64,000 bases of DNA from Rhizobium gallicum bv. gallicum R602sp (GCF_000816845.1 NZ_CP006877.1:3357001-3421000); one strand, 5' to 3'. Numbered from the stretch's first letter, positions 1 to 8,364 are shown. Translations and numbers: made by a program. The notes: generated by a model not told the origin, from the letters alone.

Positions 1-118
1 TAAGATACTCGACTGCGGCCACGGGGCCGAAAATCGGTTCGCTGAAACCGTTTCCTGCTCTGACATTCACTGGTGCACTCCAAAATATCTGGGAGAACTT
101 TCTTGCCTCGATGCTCAT
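1..118 (-). CDS. DUF982 domain protein, 5' part only (runs off the window)
   Basis: The first 39 codons of a minus-strand gene are present; the rest lies outside the window. The start ATG has an AGGAGG box about seven bases upstream. The peptide contains FWSAPVNVRAGNGF followed by PIFGPVAAVEYL, matching the usual opening of DUF982 proteins: an aromatic-x-x-PV-V stretch, then I-x-GP-x-x-A and YL. DUF982 proteins are small (about 80-100 residues), common in rhizobia and of unknown function. Family assignment rests on the motif only. Confidence 0.6.
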   Translation of the reverse strand, partial: MSIEARKFSQIFWSAPVNVRAGNGFSEPIFGPVAAVEYL

Positions 119-512
119 CGTGGGCGCCTCCTGAAGTCTAATTGCCGAACTATCAGGGGATTGGAACGTTCCACCCGAAAATCGAAGTGGGGCATTGATG
201 TTGCGCGCGATTTTGCACAGCAGCCAGATCGGTGCTACGTCAGGATTCTTCGTTTTCGGGAACTCGCTGAGGTCTTGGGCTCTCGACGCCGCCGACCGAT
301 TTCAAGAAGGGAATCGCGGTGACCCTGGGCCCGAAATGTTGCGGCCGCACAAAAACCCGCGGGAATGGCGGCCTCACCGTCTGAACCGAAAAACACCGCG
401 CCGTGATGCACATGACGACGGCGGCCGTGAGACCGCCATGGTGTATCCAAGGCATATCGGCTCGACTGGAGCCCGCGGAACCGCGGGCCGTCCAAATCCA
501 TCAAATGATCGT
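119..512. other. Intergenic stretch, nothing identified
   Basis: Open frames exist on both strands but none has a convincing ribosome binding site, recognisable motif or protein-like composition. No repeat or hairpin of note was seen. Confidence 0.3.
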
Positions 513-671
513 TTACTTCGCGTTCTTGTGGCTCTGCTGACCGGCTTTGACATGCTGTTCGTGGGAACCGCCTTGCTTTCCGGACGAAGAAGACTTCCGA
601 GACGAAGAGCTGGATGCGCTCTTTTCGCCCTTGCCCGAGCTACTCCCCTGCCTGTTTTCATTTGGTGCCAT
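513..671 (-). CDS. Small Ser/Lys/Gln-rich hydrophilic protein
   Basis: A 52-residue, very hydrophilic protein with a Ser/Lys-rich middle and the tail GGSHEQHVKAGQQSHKNAK. The start is the ATG of MAPNEN, with GGAGG seven bases upstream; an ATG eleven codons earlier lacks such a site. The tail resembles the Gly-Gly-x-x-x repeat style of small stress-induced KGG-type proteins, but the repeat is not complete, so no function is assigned. It lies alone, divergent from the decayed region that follows. Confidence 0.5.
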   Translation of the reverse strand: MAPNENRQGSSSGKGEKSASSSSSRKSSSSGKQGGSHEQHVKAGQQSHKNAK

Positions 672-1139
672 GGGTGTTCCTCCATCGAGACCGTGATTGG
701 CCACGCTATCTAACCTCGGTCAGCACTGTCGGTTCCACGCATCACATCCTGTGTAGTGACGACAAAAGAATCGCACGGCCCGCGCTCTTGTTACCTTCTG
801 ACGCGCGTCGAGAACGCAAGTTACACCGATATCAAAAGTCTGAAGCTCGATGACAAGGCGATTTGGATGGCGTTGGCCCCTGATGGCCATTCCAAAAAGA
901 AGGATTGAGGCCTTCGGCGCCTTCGACATGTTCTCGATCAATCCCATTGCGAGGATGATTATGGCGGCGACGATCCCCTCCTAATGAAACTCTTTCTCCC
1001 CAGACGCTACAGCCGAGTAAATGAATCCGCCCGTCTCGAGCTGATGAGTTCATCAATTCGTCTGAGGCCGCGGTGGCACGTTATCATTGTCCCATCATAA
1101 AGCGGGACTTGGATCGCAGCCTCACCGGTCGCAGCTTTT
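672..1139. other. Decayed intergenic region
   Basis: No intact gene is recognised. A short plus-strand stretch resembling the end of a PepSY-type domain is listed separately. The rest shows no usable start signals. Confidence 0.3.
777..908 (+). pseudogene. Possible PepSY-like domain remnant
   Basis: One plus-strand frame reads VENASYTDIKSLKLDDKAIW and ends with HSKKKD and a stop. PepSY and YpeB-type domains often have G/S-Y-x-x-I-x-x-L-x-L-D-D-x-x-I-W followed by a short charged strand. No start codon with a ribosome binding site is in frame and the C-terminal part of the domain is missing, so this looks like a truncated or frameshifted leftover. The assignment is tentative. Confidence 0.25.
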
Positions 1140-1422
1140 ATGGCAGATCACGAAACCTTCTATCAAGCGTTTGAAAAGATGATCCGGACAACTCATACAT
1201 GTCGGCCTGGTGATCCTGCTCGCGACCACCTCCACAGGGAAACGCACGCAGACTTTTACAGGCGACAGGCAGTCCCCATCATTCAGGCGCGATCCTCATA
1301 TGCGTGGATGCGGTTCTTAAGGATAAAAACTCGTCGCACTCCGCTCGGTAATTTCGCGTGACCAGAGTGAAGAGATCGAGCAGATGAATGCGGTCAAAGC
1401 TCGCCTTAATGATCTCGACTGA
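1140..1422 (+). pseudogene. DUF305-type protein, frameshifted remnant
   Basis: The 5' part reads FYQAFEKMIRTTH and GDPARD, which resembles the start of DUF305 domains (x-M-x-x-M-H ... GDPD-x-D-F). A second frame gives RDPHMR, like the (G)KDP-x-(L/M)R segment. A third frame gives VISRDQSEEIEQMNAVKARL then a stop, like the DUF305 ending I-I-x-x-Q-x-x-E-I-x-x-M. The three pieces are in the right order but different frames, so at least two frameshifts have occurred. DUF305 proteins are ferritin-like periplasmic proteins often found near copper genes. Confidence 0.45.
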
Positions 1423-1777
1423 TTGCCTTCAGTACGGCGCTAAGCGGCTGGATGAAAGAAGGCGCGAATTTCGCTGCACCTTTTGCGGTTGAGTGCGTTG
1501 AGGTGATCTGGATTGAGCATTTCTCTCGCTCGCCCCATAAACGCGGACTCGCGTCACGTGGATTGAACCCCGCGCTTGATCGCAGGCGTGATCTCGCTGT
1601 CGTGGAATGCCTTTATAATCATCAGGGCGCGGAGTTTCGGCGTGAACTCCTCGCCGGGAACCGTGGTGAACTTCACATGAGCTTGCGCAAATACTGCCAG
1701 TGGCTGTTCACACGGCCACTGGCAAAACACATCTCAGGCCCGAGGTATCTCCCAGCTCAAGTTTGCCGTTCGAAAAC
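1423..1777. other. Intergenic stretch with one coding-like open frame
   Basis: On the minus strand at about 1555-1732 an open frame contains KFTTVPGEEFTPKLRALMII and ends at a stop, but has no good start or ribosome binding site and no recognised family. It follows the DUF1254 gene on the same strand and may be a remnant. Confidence 0.2.
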
Positions 1778-3241
1778 TCACTGAGTAGCCAGGGCCGGAA
1801 GCTGCACCTTCCTGACGGGCGGCGGATTCCATTTTCCGATCAGCGCTTCGGATTTCGGAGCGTACATGCGCATCGTCAGAGTGAACGCTCCTTTCGGCGT
1901 AGGTAGCCAGTTGGCCTCCTTATCCGGACCGGGGGACTCGTTTTGAATGTAGAGATCGAGCGAGCCATCGGCGTTGTGTGTGAACGGCATCCAGCTACTG
2001 ACTGCAAAACGTTCGAGGCTGTTACCAACCTGAAATCCGGCTGCATCGTAGAGCGTGATCGACCAGAAAGCGTTGACGGGCGGCATGGCATTCCTTTCGA
2101 ACGCTATGGTGTATTTATTCGCGCCATCGAGAGGCTGTCCTGACTCGTCGGCGAGATTGAGAGGGTAGATGGCATCCTCCGGCAGATTCGCGCCAAGGCC
2201 TTGCTGCGCAACAATGGCCCGCTTCAAATAGTAGTTGCCGTATGCTCCCATTGTATCGGTGTTCATCGACCAGCCGTTTTCTACCCTTGCCAATGTCGCC
2301 AGCTTCCATTCCATCAGTCTCTGGGCGACTTGCGGCGCGCTTTCCAAGGCTTTCTGCACGGTCGGATCGAGCTTGCTCATGTCAAAGCTCTTGCCGGGCT
2401 CGATGCCGATCTTCTTCATCTCCGCGAGGATCGGTTGATCGGTCAGGTGGGGCGGCTCGACCTTGAGCAGTTCGGCTGCATATGCGAAATATTTGCCAGC
2501 GTCCATCGTATCGACCTGGGTCTTTGGCGGTGTCTTCATGTCGACGCTGGGGTCGATTTTAACCTCAACCGGCTTCGCTGACTTACCCCAGTCCGACAGG
2601 AGCGTAACCTTGTATCCCGCTTGGATCTTGTGCACGGCATCGTAGTCAGCCGGGCCGTCGGTCTTTGTCCGGCCGATAACCCAGACATGTGTCGTCGGCG
2701 CTTCAATTCGCTGGGTGTTCTCGGGGAGCTTGAACTCCTCAATGAACTTGTCGCGCAAGTCGGGTCTCCAGCCCGGCGGCGTGACAAGGTATGTCCCTGC
2801 GGTTGTGCCCGTCGTCCGCCAACCCGGCGACGCAAAAACATCCGTCCACATGTCCAGCATCGGGAGTAGGTAATAGCGTCCGTCGGTATCCGGAGCACTG
2901 ATCACCACCGGCTCCTTCGTCATGTCGAGCCACGCGGAGGAATACAGCGTGTCGAAGTTGGGCCGAACCACGCCCTTGAAATCCGCCGGAGGATACTCGG
3001 GAACGTTGGTGAAGACGTTCATCGGACCCTTCCCGAATTCCTTGCCAGGTTCGACGTTTGTGAATGTCTTTCGGCTGATGTCCATGGACAACAGCGGGTA
3101 GAAATACACATAGGCGTCCACTGCAATGGAGTGCGCCTCTGCCTCAGTAAGAGCGGGCTGCGCGGCTTGTGACAGCGCTGCCTGCCCGAGGGCCGAGCAT
3201 AAAAGAAGTCCTAAGGACAGTCCGATCACGTGCCTGTTCAT
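1778..3241 (-). CDS. DUF1254/DUF1214 domain protein, probably exported
   Basis: A 487-residue protein starting MNRHVIGLSLGLLL, a clear signal peptide followed by an Ala-rich cleavage region. The ATG has GGGAGA five bases upstream; further upstream in-frame starts lack this and would bury the signal peptide. The N-terminal half has the DUF1254 pattern (AYVYFYPLLSMDISRKTF, VRPNFDTLYSSAWLDM, YYLLPMLDMWTDVF); the C-terminal third has the DUF1214 ending (PVNAFWSITLYDAAGF, then LYIQNESPGPDKEANWLPTP). This two-domain family is widespread in proteobacteria and functionally uncharacterised. It lies in accessory DNA next to an IS66 relic. Confidence 0.85.
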   Translation of the reverse strand: MNRHVIGLSLGLLLCSALGQAALSQAAQPALTEAEAHSIAVDAYVYFYPLLSMDISRKTFTNVEPGKEFGKGPMNVFTNVPEYPPADFKGVVRPNFDTLYSSAWLDMTKEPVVISAPDTDGRYYLLPMLDMWTDVFASPGWRTTGTTAGTYLVTPPGWRPDLRDKFIEEFKLPENTQRIEAPTTHVWVIGRTKTDGPADYDAVHKIQAGYKVTLLSDWGKSAKPVEVKIDPSVDMKTPPKTQVDTMDAGKYFAYAAELLKVEPPHLTDQPILAEMKKIGIEPGKSFDMSKLDPTVQKALESAPQVAQRLMEWKLATLARVENGWSMNTDTMGAYGNYYLKRAIVAQQGLGANLPEDAIYPLNLADESGQPLDGANKYTIAFERNAMPPVNAFWSITLYDAAGFQVGNSLERFAVSSWMPFTHNADGSLDLYIQNESPGPDKEANWLPTPKGAFTLTMRMYAPKSEALIGKWNPPPVRKVQLPALATQ

Positions 3242-3466
3242 GATGTTCTCCCGCTGCTTTGATTGATGGCTCATGTGGGTGATGCCAACGCCGGACAACC
3301 TTCTCGTAGAGGTCCGTAATAGCAAGTATGTTACTGTAATACACGGCGATCGACTGCCTCCTGAGTGCCCGTCCTTTTGCGCGGCCGAAGTATCATGGAT
3401 GCCGGTGCCGTCTGCGCGCGTAACGAGCGGTCGAGGATTCCATTTTGGACGACAGATTGTGTTGGA

Positions 3467-4490
3467 TCAGGCCGCGCTTTCGGCGCAGTTGCTTTTGATG
3501 AAGTTGAAGGGCATCAGAGCGTCGACAGCGCGCTGAGGCAAATTCGGTGAGGACGTGGCGCAGCCATGTTAACGGCTCGACGCCACAGGCGCGGCAGGTC
3601 AGCATCAGGCTGTAGACGATGGCGCTGGCCTTGGCTCCGTCGACAGTATCGCTGAATAGCCAACTCTTTCTGCCAGTGGCAAAAATTCTGATGTCACGCT
3701 CCAGAAGATTGTTGTCGATCGGCATCCTGCCATCTTCGGTGTAGCGCGGTATAGGTTACGGCATCGCCGAGCTTGCTGTCAGGCAGGACCATTGGCTTGA
3801 TTTCGTCGAGCCAATCCTTGAGAGCATTGAGGACGGGCACGCTGTGTTGCTGGCGGAAGCGGCGAATGCGGTCGGCCTGCGTTTCACCATCCTCGGGTTT
3901 TCTGTCCCGCGCTTGCCTTTCAACCCGATAGAGCTGCTCGAAGAACCGGAGCGCCTGTTCCGGCGATCCACCACCCGCCTTTCTGGCCTTGAAGGCCTCG
4001 ACGAAGCGGCGTCTGGAATGGGCCATGCATCCCAGATGAGTTGCCCCACCCAGTGTGCGCCAGGCGGTGTAGCCATCGCTCATCAATATGCCGTGGTAAT
4101 CGCCGAGGAAGGCCTGCGGATGTACCTGGCCGCGGCCCGGCTGATAATCCAGCAGCACGATCGGGTGGTCACTGTCCTCGCCGGTCCGGTAGGCCCACAT
4201 ATACGATGTGTCGGTGGCCTCTCTGTCCTTTTCCTTCAGGACCTGAACCGTCGTCTCGTCGCCATGGATGAGAGGCTGCGATCTGAGCCGCAGCTCAGTG
4301 CGTCATAGATGCGATGCAGGTGCTTCTCGCTCGAGCCGATCACCCAATGGCCCAGAGCGCCTCTGCAGACAGGAACACTGGCGCGTCGCCAACTGCGCCA
4401 TCAGCTCTGCAACGCTTTGTTCGCCAGTTCGATTCATCGTAGTTTTGAATCTGAACCGTCCCGCCGCGTCAACCGCAGAATTCGAGAGGC
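3467..4490 (-). pseudogene. IS66 transposase TnpC, multiply frameshifted
   Basis: The typical IS66 TnpC segments appear in order but in different frames. LGHWVIGSSEKHLHRIYDAL lies near 4310-4375, LIHGDETTVQVL near 4270, and MWAYRTGEDSDHPIVLLDYQ at about 4200. [20 protein letters not shown] starts near 3725, and the ending [18 protein letters not shown] stops at 3467. The catalytic region (HGDE and the later Asp/Glu residues) is therefore recognisable but interrupted at about 4290, 3750 and 3535. The N-terminal coiled region and zinc-binding part are barely recognisable. Confidence 0.8.
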
Positions 4491-4491
4491 C

Positions 4492-4835
4492 TCAGCCAGC
4501 AAGCTGATATTGCCGCACCGGATGGCGCACCATCGCATCGATATCAATGCCGTCGAGAATCCAGTGCAGTTGCTCGGTTGTCAGCGCACCTCACGGCGCG
4601 GCCATCGGAACTTGTCCTCGGTCAACCACTTCAGGACCAGCACAAAGCCCGACCGGTCGAAGAACAAGAGCTTCATCCGGTCGCGACGGCGATTACAGAA
4701 GGCAAAAACCGCAGGAGCAAACGGATCGAGTGCCATCGTCTCCTGGACCAGCACCGCAAGGCTATTGATGCCGGCTCGAAAGTCGATCGGTTCACGATGC
4801 AGGTAGACCTTGATATCAGCGCCCAGTCTGAACAT
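4492..4835 (-). pseudogene. IS66 accessory protein TnpB, frameshifted near C-terminus
   Basis: The frame starting MFRLGADIKVYLHREPIDFR matches IS66 Orf2/TnpB, including the LFFDRSGFVLVLKWL core. It hits a stop after WPRREVR. The expected continuation LTTEQLHWILDGIDIDAM to QYQLAG is found immediately downstream in another frame and ends at 4492, so a single small indel near 4580 broke the gene. TnpB is required, in an unknown way, for IS66 transposition. Confidence 0.8.
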
Positions 4836-4873
4836 GACCCAGAGCTCCGATTATCGCTGCCAAAGCGGCCACA

Positions 4874-5170
4874 TCACTGCGTCAGCTTCACACCGTTCGG
4901 AAGTGACGCGTTCACCTTGGCTGGAGAGGACAGTGGGGCGATCCGCTCAGATTTCGACCGCCGCTCTTCACCACGAGTGGCAGCCAAATCCAACGCAAAC
5001 GCACTGTTCTGTCGCGAACGGGCCTGATCCGCGGCGCTCTCAATCTGAACCGGAATAAACGTCGATGTTGAAGACGGAGGGAGAGGCTGGACCTCCGTGC
5101 GCTTCCTTATCCACTTCCAAAGGAGGTTCGCGCTGACCCCATATTCGAGCGCAAGGCGCGATACCAAGAC
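4874..5170 (-). pseudogene. IS66 protein TnpA (Orf1), N-terminally truncated
   Basis: The frame contains SRLALEYGVSANLLWKWIRK, the helix-turn-helix of IS66 Orf1, and ends LPNGVKLTQ as these proteins usually do. The N-terminal 25 or so residues that normally precede the helix-turn-helix are replaced by unrelated sequence overlapping the next gene. TnpA is a DNA-binding protein of the element. The break point is approximate. Confidence 0.7.
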
Positions 5171-5183
5171 ATATGCGGCGGCT

Positions 5184-5393
5184 TCAACGCCATGCGCTCT
5201 CGTTCTTTTGCTCGTAGTGGGCAAAGGCGGTCTTCAAGCCAATGAGGACCTCGGCCGAAGTCTCAAACATCGCTTTAAGCTGCGGCTCATCGACCTTATC
5301 GATGTCTTCGCGAAGGTGAGTGATCGTCTCCTGAAGGTGGGTTTGCATCTTTTGAGTATGGTAACGTGGATTGCGGTCGGCTTCGCTCGCCAT
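5184..5393 (-). CDS. Small hypothetical protein, helical
   Basis: A 69-residue protein starting MASEADRNPRYHTQKMQTHL, with GGGAG seven bases before the ATG. It is charged, rich in Glu, Lys and Gln, and predicted mostly helical (TITHLREDIDKVDEPQLKAM, then EVLIGLKTAFAHYEQ). No family was recognised. The stop codon lies at the junction with the IS66 relic, but the C-terminus does not look truncated. Probably a real rhizobial accessory gene. Confidence 0.55.
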   Translation of the reverse strand: MASEADRNPRYHTQKMQTHLQETITHLREDIDKVDEPQLKAMFETSAEVLIGLKTAFAHYEQKNESAWR

Positions 5394-5500
5394 TAGAACA
5401 CTCCCTGGCAATTGGGTTGCTTGATCCGCCGGCTTCGGTAGTCGGCGGACCAATACCCGTCCAACATCGGCTATCGCTATTGGTTCCCGCCTTTTCGAAC

Positions 5501-5760
5501 TTAAATGCTCGCACCGCCGGTCTGGGAATGCTCCCCTGGACGGCAGATGGCCGAGAGTGTTGGTCCCGCCGCACCGTCACCCGATGTCACTACGACATCT
5601 CCGAGTGAGAGAATGCCGACGAGGCGCTTGTCCCGATCAACGACCGGCAGTCGCCGGATTTGCTGATCGCCGAGGTTCTGCAGCTCGTGATCGATATCTT
5701 CGTCTTCGAAGCAGTATTTCACTTCTGCGGTCATGACGTCTGCGATCTTCGCATGGGTCC
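5501..5760 (-). pseudogene. CBS-domain protein, C-terminal fragment
   Basis: The minus-strand frame reads ADVMTAEVKYCFEDEDID, then DQQIRRLPVVDRDKRLVGIL and SLGDV, the hallmark of a CBS domain (V-M-T, then R-x-x-P-V-V-D-x-x-x-x-L-V-G-I-x-S-x-x-D). Only the second CBS half is left. Upstream the same frame runs into unrelated short-chain dehydrogenase sequence, so the gene has lost its 5' end by deletion or fusion. Two-CBS rhizobial proteins of this kind are adenine-nucleotide sensors in general stress regions. Confidence 0.6.
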
Positions 5761-5839
5761 CTTGCCGCGGGTGACAGCGCAGACGGCAATAATCGGATAG
5801 ATTATTGCAGGCGGACGAAATCCTGCACCTGCCGGCCGG

Positions 5840-6110
5840 GCCGCGCCTTTCCGATCGGTCCTGGGCAGACGCAGTTGGCTCGGACGCCGTATTTACCCTG
5901 CTCCAAGGCACGCCGCGCATGAAGGCATGAACGAACGCTTGTGTGCCGCCATAAGGCGCATTGTTCGGCTCGCCGACTTCGCCGGACTCCGAACCGGTCG
6001 ATAGGACCACGCCCCGACTTTTCTCTAGATGAGGAGGCGCGAGTATCGTCATCAGGAAGACGGAGCGGATATTGTTGGCGAATTGGTGCCGGCGTAGAGG
6101 AACAGTGCTG
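5840..6110 (-). pseudogene. Short-chain dehydrogenase/reductase, internal fragment
   Basis: The pieces NNIRSVFLMTILAPPHLEKS, GVVLSTGSESGE, and APYGGTQAFVHAFMRG followed by GKYGVRANCVCPGPIG form the middle of a classical SDR. They are split over at least two frames and lack the N-terminal cofactor motif. The catalytic Y-x-x-x-K reads Y-G-G-T-Q, so even the preserved frame has lost the lysine. It is directly fused to the CBS fragment by deletion. Confidence 0.55.
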
Positions 6111-6162
6111 CAGGGGGAACTTTCCCTTGCAGCGCAAGTTGGTGCGCCAAGAGGCCTTGGTA

Positions 6163-6621
6163 ATGAAAGTCAGGATTGTTCAGTTTCTCGCCATCATCAT
6201 AGGCGCGCTCGCCCTTATCCCTTCCGGAGCGCATCTTGCCGCTTTGCCCAACAAGATCGGACTGCCTCAAACCGCCTATTTCACCGTTCAAGGCATTTAT
6301 TACGGATGGGCAATCCTGGGTCTGCTCTGGCCTGCGGCCATGATTGCGAATGCCTTGTTCGCCTTCGTCGTTCGCGCCCAGAATCGTCCGTTTTGGCTCG
6401 CCGCGGTGGCCGTGCTCTGTTTCCTGGTCATGCTCGTGATATTTCTTGTATGGACGTTACCTGCCAACCAGGCGACGGAAAATTGGACAACGAGCCCCGA
6501 CAACTGGGAAGTGCTGAGAAAGCAATGGGAATATTCTCACGCCGCAAATACGGTCATTGCTTTCGTGGCGCTCTGTCTCACGGTTCTGTCGGTGCTTTCG
6601 GCGCGTCCGGCAAGTCCGTAG
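6163..6621 (+). CDS. DUF1772-like four-helix membrane protein
   Basis: A 152-residue integral membrane protein with four hydrophobic segments at about residues 5-25, 48-72, 82-104 and 130-148. Between segments three and four is PANQATENWTTSPDNWEVLR, then QWEYSHA. This resembles the DUF1772 (anthrone-oxygenase-like) pattern P-x-N-x-x-x-x-x-W with a later W-x-x-x-H. GAGG lies eight bases before the chosen ATG; the frame is open much further upstream but that part overlaps the SDR relic and is not protein-like. Function unknown. Confidence 0.6.
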   Translation: MKVRIVQFLAIIIGALALIPSGAHLAALPNKIGLPQTAYFTVQGIYYGWAILGLLWPAAMIANALFAFVVRAQNRPFWLAAVAVLCFLVMLVIFLVWTLPANQATENWTTSPDNWEVLRKQWEYSHAANTVIAFVALCLTVLSVLSARPASP

Positions 6622-6699
6622 CGCCTTCAGTCATCGTTGAAGAACCGGTCCGTACGGCAGCCCCCGCAACAATTCTCTTTGTTTCGAGCGAATCCAAAA

Positions 6700-6965
6700 G
6701 AGCGGCAATGGCGGCCATCGCCCATCGGGGGTTACCATGAAATGGTGGCCGCCCTATTATGACTAGATATCCTTTTCCGTCCGTCTGGTAGAGCCACCGC
6801 GTCGCCTGCCCCGCCCGCCGGCAGCACATCGCTCCAGACGGTCTTGCCGGTCTTGATGTCAATTGCAAGAATCAGATTGTCGGTAGCCGCCGCTATAACT
6901 ATCCAGCCGCCGGCGCTCCCGACCGAACCGCCATTGTTTAGTGTTCCGAATTCGATCGGCAACAT
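6700..6965 (-). pseudogene. Quinoprotein (PQQ) glucose dehydrogenase, C-terminal fragment
   Basis: The minus strand reads LPIEFGTLNNGGSVGSAGGW, then IVIAAATDNLILAIDIKTGK and VWSDVLPAGG. After a frameshift near 6805 it continues as GQATRWLYQTDGKGYLVIIG. This is the end of a membrane-bound PQQ glucose dehydrogenase (W/F-G-T-P-N-x-G-G, D-x-x-I-R-A-x-D-x-x-T-G-K, L-P-A-G-G-Q-A-T-P-M-T-Y). Only about 90 of some 780 residues remain. It is a decayed leftover with no function. Confidence 0.6.
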
Positions 6966-7008
6966 CGAACGAATGCTGAAGTTACGTTTGTTCGTAAATC
7001 CAGCGCCG

Positions 7009-7251
7009 TCAACCGCCCGCGCGCTTGTGATGCCCGCTTTCCTGGTTTTTGCCACGGATCATCTGGCGGTTGTCCTTGTCCGTCAGTTCGACTCCCGCGC
7101 CGCGAAGCTTCGCGCCGCCCCGATGGGCTTCCCGCTCCTGTTTCGAGCGCTTCAGTTCCTTCTCGGAGTTGAGATCGTCCCCGGCATTGCTGGTGTTTTC
7201 GCGTTTTTCGATAATGCGAAGCTGTTGCTCGTGAGTTTTCGGGCTAGCCAT
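7009..7251 (-). CDS. Small charged hypothetical protein
   Basis: An 80-residue, strongly hydrophilic protein (MASPKTHEQQLRIIEKRENT, then KELKRSKQEREAHRGGAKLR) with GGAG upstream of the start. It is last of three short minus-strand genes after the DUF2267 gene, with 12 bases separating it from the gene before. No family recognised. Its composition and company suggest a stress-region protein of the kind common in rhizobia; that is inference. Confidence 0.55.
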   Translation of the reverse strand: MASPKTHEQQLRIIEKRENTSNAGDDLNSEKELKRSKQEREAHRGGAKLRGAGVELTDKDNRQMIRGKNQESGHHKRAGG

Positions 7252-7263
7252 ATCGGGCTCCTG

Positions 7264-7479
7264 CTATTTGTTTGTGCGTCCAGTGTGATTGGGCTTGATG
7301 CCGCCTTGCGGCGTAACATCGTTCTGGACGTCGCCCTCGAACGTGTTGTCGCCGTCGAGGCTTTCATCATCATCAAGGATTTCGCCGCCCTTAATCGTGC
7401 CCTTGGAGCTGCCGATTCCAGGGTTTTGCCGCAAATCCTTGTCGGTCGGTTTGTGGGTCTTTCGATGTTGATTGCCCAT
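7264..7479 (-). CDS. Small hydrophilic hypothetical protein
   Basis: A 71-residue protein (MGNQHRKTHKPTDKDLRQNP, then KGGEILDDDESLDGDNTFEG) with no hydrophobic segment, probably disordered. AAGGA precedes the ATG. It sits between the truncated DUF2267 gene (12 bases upstream) and the charged protein gene, so the three are likely co-transcribed. No recognised domain. Confidence 0.55.
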   Translation of the reverse strand: MGNQHRKTHKPTDKDLRQNPGIGSSKGTIKGGEILDDDESLDGDNTFEGDVQNDVTPQGGIKPNHTGRTNK

Positions 7480-7491
7480 CGAATCTATCCT

Positions 7492-7662
7492 TCATTGGGT
7501 TGGTGGGTCTGGCGGAAGCCGACCTTGCATCGTCCGCAGCGCCGCGCCCAGAAGATGCCATGCGAGTTGCCGGTCGGACCCCAAATCCTCCATGATCTCA
7601 TCCAACCAGATGTTTGTGGTGTGGATAGGCTTGACGAATATCTCTGGTCCTACAGCGCTCAT
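7492..7662 (-). CDS. Short DUF2267-like protein
   Basis: A 56-residue product starting MSAVGPEIFVKPIHTTNIWL, then DEIMEDLGSDRQLAWHLLGA, matching the first helices of DUF2267 (T-x-x-W-L-x-x-I-x-x-x-L-G-x-x-x-x-x-A-x-x-x-L-R-x-x-L). Family members are usually about 130-150 residues, so about 60% is missing; the product ends soon after RLPPDPPTQ. GGGAGG lies about six bases before the ATG, so translation signals are intact. It is either a truncated gene or a short variant; the lost part was not found downstream. Confidence 0.55.
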   Translation of the reverse strand: MSAVGPEIFVKPIHTTNIWLDEIMEDLGSDRQLAWHLLGAALRTMQGRLPPDPPTQ

Positions 7663-7835
7663 CGACGCCTCCCGCGTTAATGCCCGTCGTGCGTACGAAC
7701 TCGTGAAGAAGGCAGAGGTTCCGGAACAAATCTCGCCGTCTCGGGTTTCGAGAAATCATCAGACATTCGTTAGCCGACGAGGCGCTGGCTCGATGGAGTT
7801 GGTACCCTCATCCACAAAAACGGAGGAACATGATC

Positions 7836-8048
7836 ATGGCCCATGGCGACAAAAAGCATTTCGGTAAGGGAACACAGGGGAAGGGCGCGGGCGCGGGCGG
7901 TATGACCGAACTCGATGAAGACAGCGTCGGAGAAAACGTGGTGCTCTCGAACCGGGACAAGAAGCAGCACTCCGAGGAGCGGGGTCAGGACGGCAACGCG
8001 ATAAAGACCGAGCAGCAGCAGGACCACTCCGCCAATCGCCGGCCTTAG
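7836..8048 (+). CDS. Small Gly/Asp/Gln-rich hydrophilic protein
   Basis: A 70-residue protein starting MAHGDKKHFGKGTQGKGAGA, followed by an acidic then Gln-rich tail. Two ATGs compete. The first, two codons earlier, is only three bases from GGAGG; the chosen ATG is nine bases away and gives the better spacing. No hydrophobic segment and no recognised family. It is divergent from the DUF2267 operon and immediately precedes the copper-protein relic. Confidence 0.55.
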   Translation: MAHGDKKHFGKGTQGKGAGAGGMTELDEDSVGENVVLSNRDKKQHSEERGQDGNAIKTEQQQDHSANRRP

Positions 8049-8053
8049 GAGCT

Positions 8054-8364
8054 ATGACCATGCCTCAACTTGGTGCAGGCCTGCGTCGAAGAATGCCAAC
8101 GCTACTACCCGGTCTGCCTCTCGAAATGGCTCGCGCCCACGTCGAGAAAGACCACTTCGCCCTCATGATGGCTTGCCCTGAAATCTGCCGGACCTCGGCG
8201 CATTTCATGCTGTTGGGTTCGCCTCACCACTAGCACGCCTGCGCCGAATGTGCTGAAATCTGTACTGAGTGCGCCGAGGATTGTGAGCCGGTCGGCGACA
8301 TATTGGTGCTGTTGGACGTGCTTGACTGCGGTGACGCCGACAAGACCAAGCATCGATCGATCTT
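8054..8364 (+). pseudogene. Four-helix bundle copper-binding protein, frameshifted remnant
   Basis: Segments of the Cys-rich four-helix copper-binding family appear in order. LNLVQACVEECQRYYPVCLS is in one frame. RAHVEKDHFALMMACPEICR, then TSAHFMLLGSPHH, a TAG stop, and HACAECAEICTECAEDCE follow in another. A Cys-x-x-Cys piece resembling C-x-x-A-C-R-x-C ends in a third. The Cys spacing and the H-A/V-x-x-D-H-F motif identify the family. At least two frameshifts and one in-frame stop disable it. Such proteins store or buffer copper. Confidence 0.65.

Larger units (their letters stand above)
3440..5180 (-). mobile_element. Decayed IS66-family insertion sequence
   Basis: Remnants of all three IS66 genes occur in the normal order tnpA-tnpB-tnpC on the minus strand, each damaged. 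tnpC is split across at least three frames, tnpB carries one frameshift near its end, and tnpA lacks its N-terminal third. Terminal inverted repeats were not located, so the boundaries are approximate. The element is inactive. Its upstream end runs into the 3' end of a small intact gene, suggesting that a deletion removed the tnpA start. Confidence 0.8.

Noticed and set aside
195..713. 172-codon plus-strand frame in the first kilobase
   Set aside because: Overlaps the small Ser-rich gene on the other strand that has a GGAGG start; Arg-rich and without motif.
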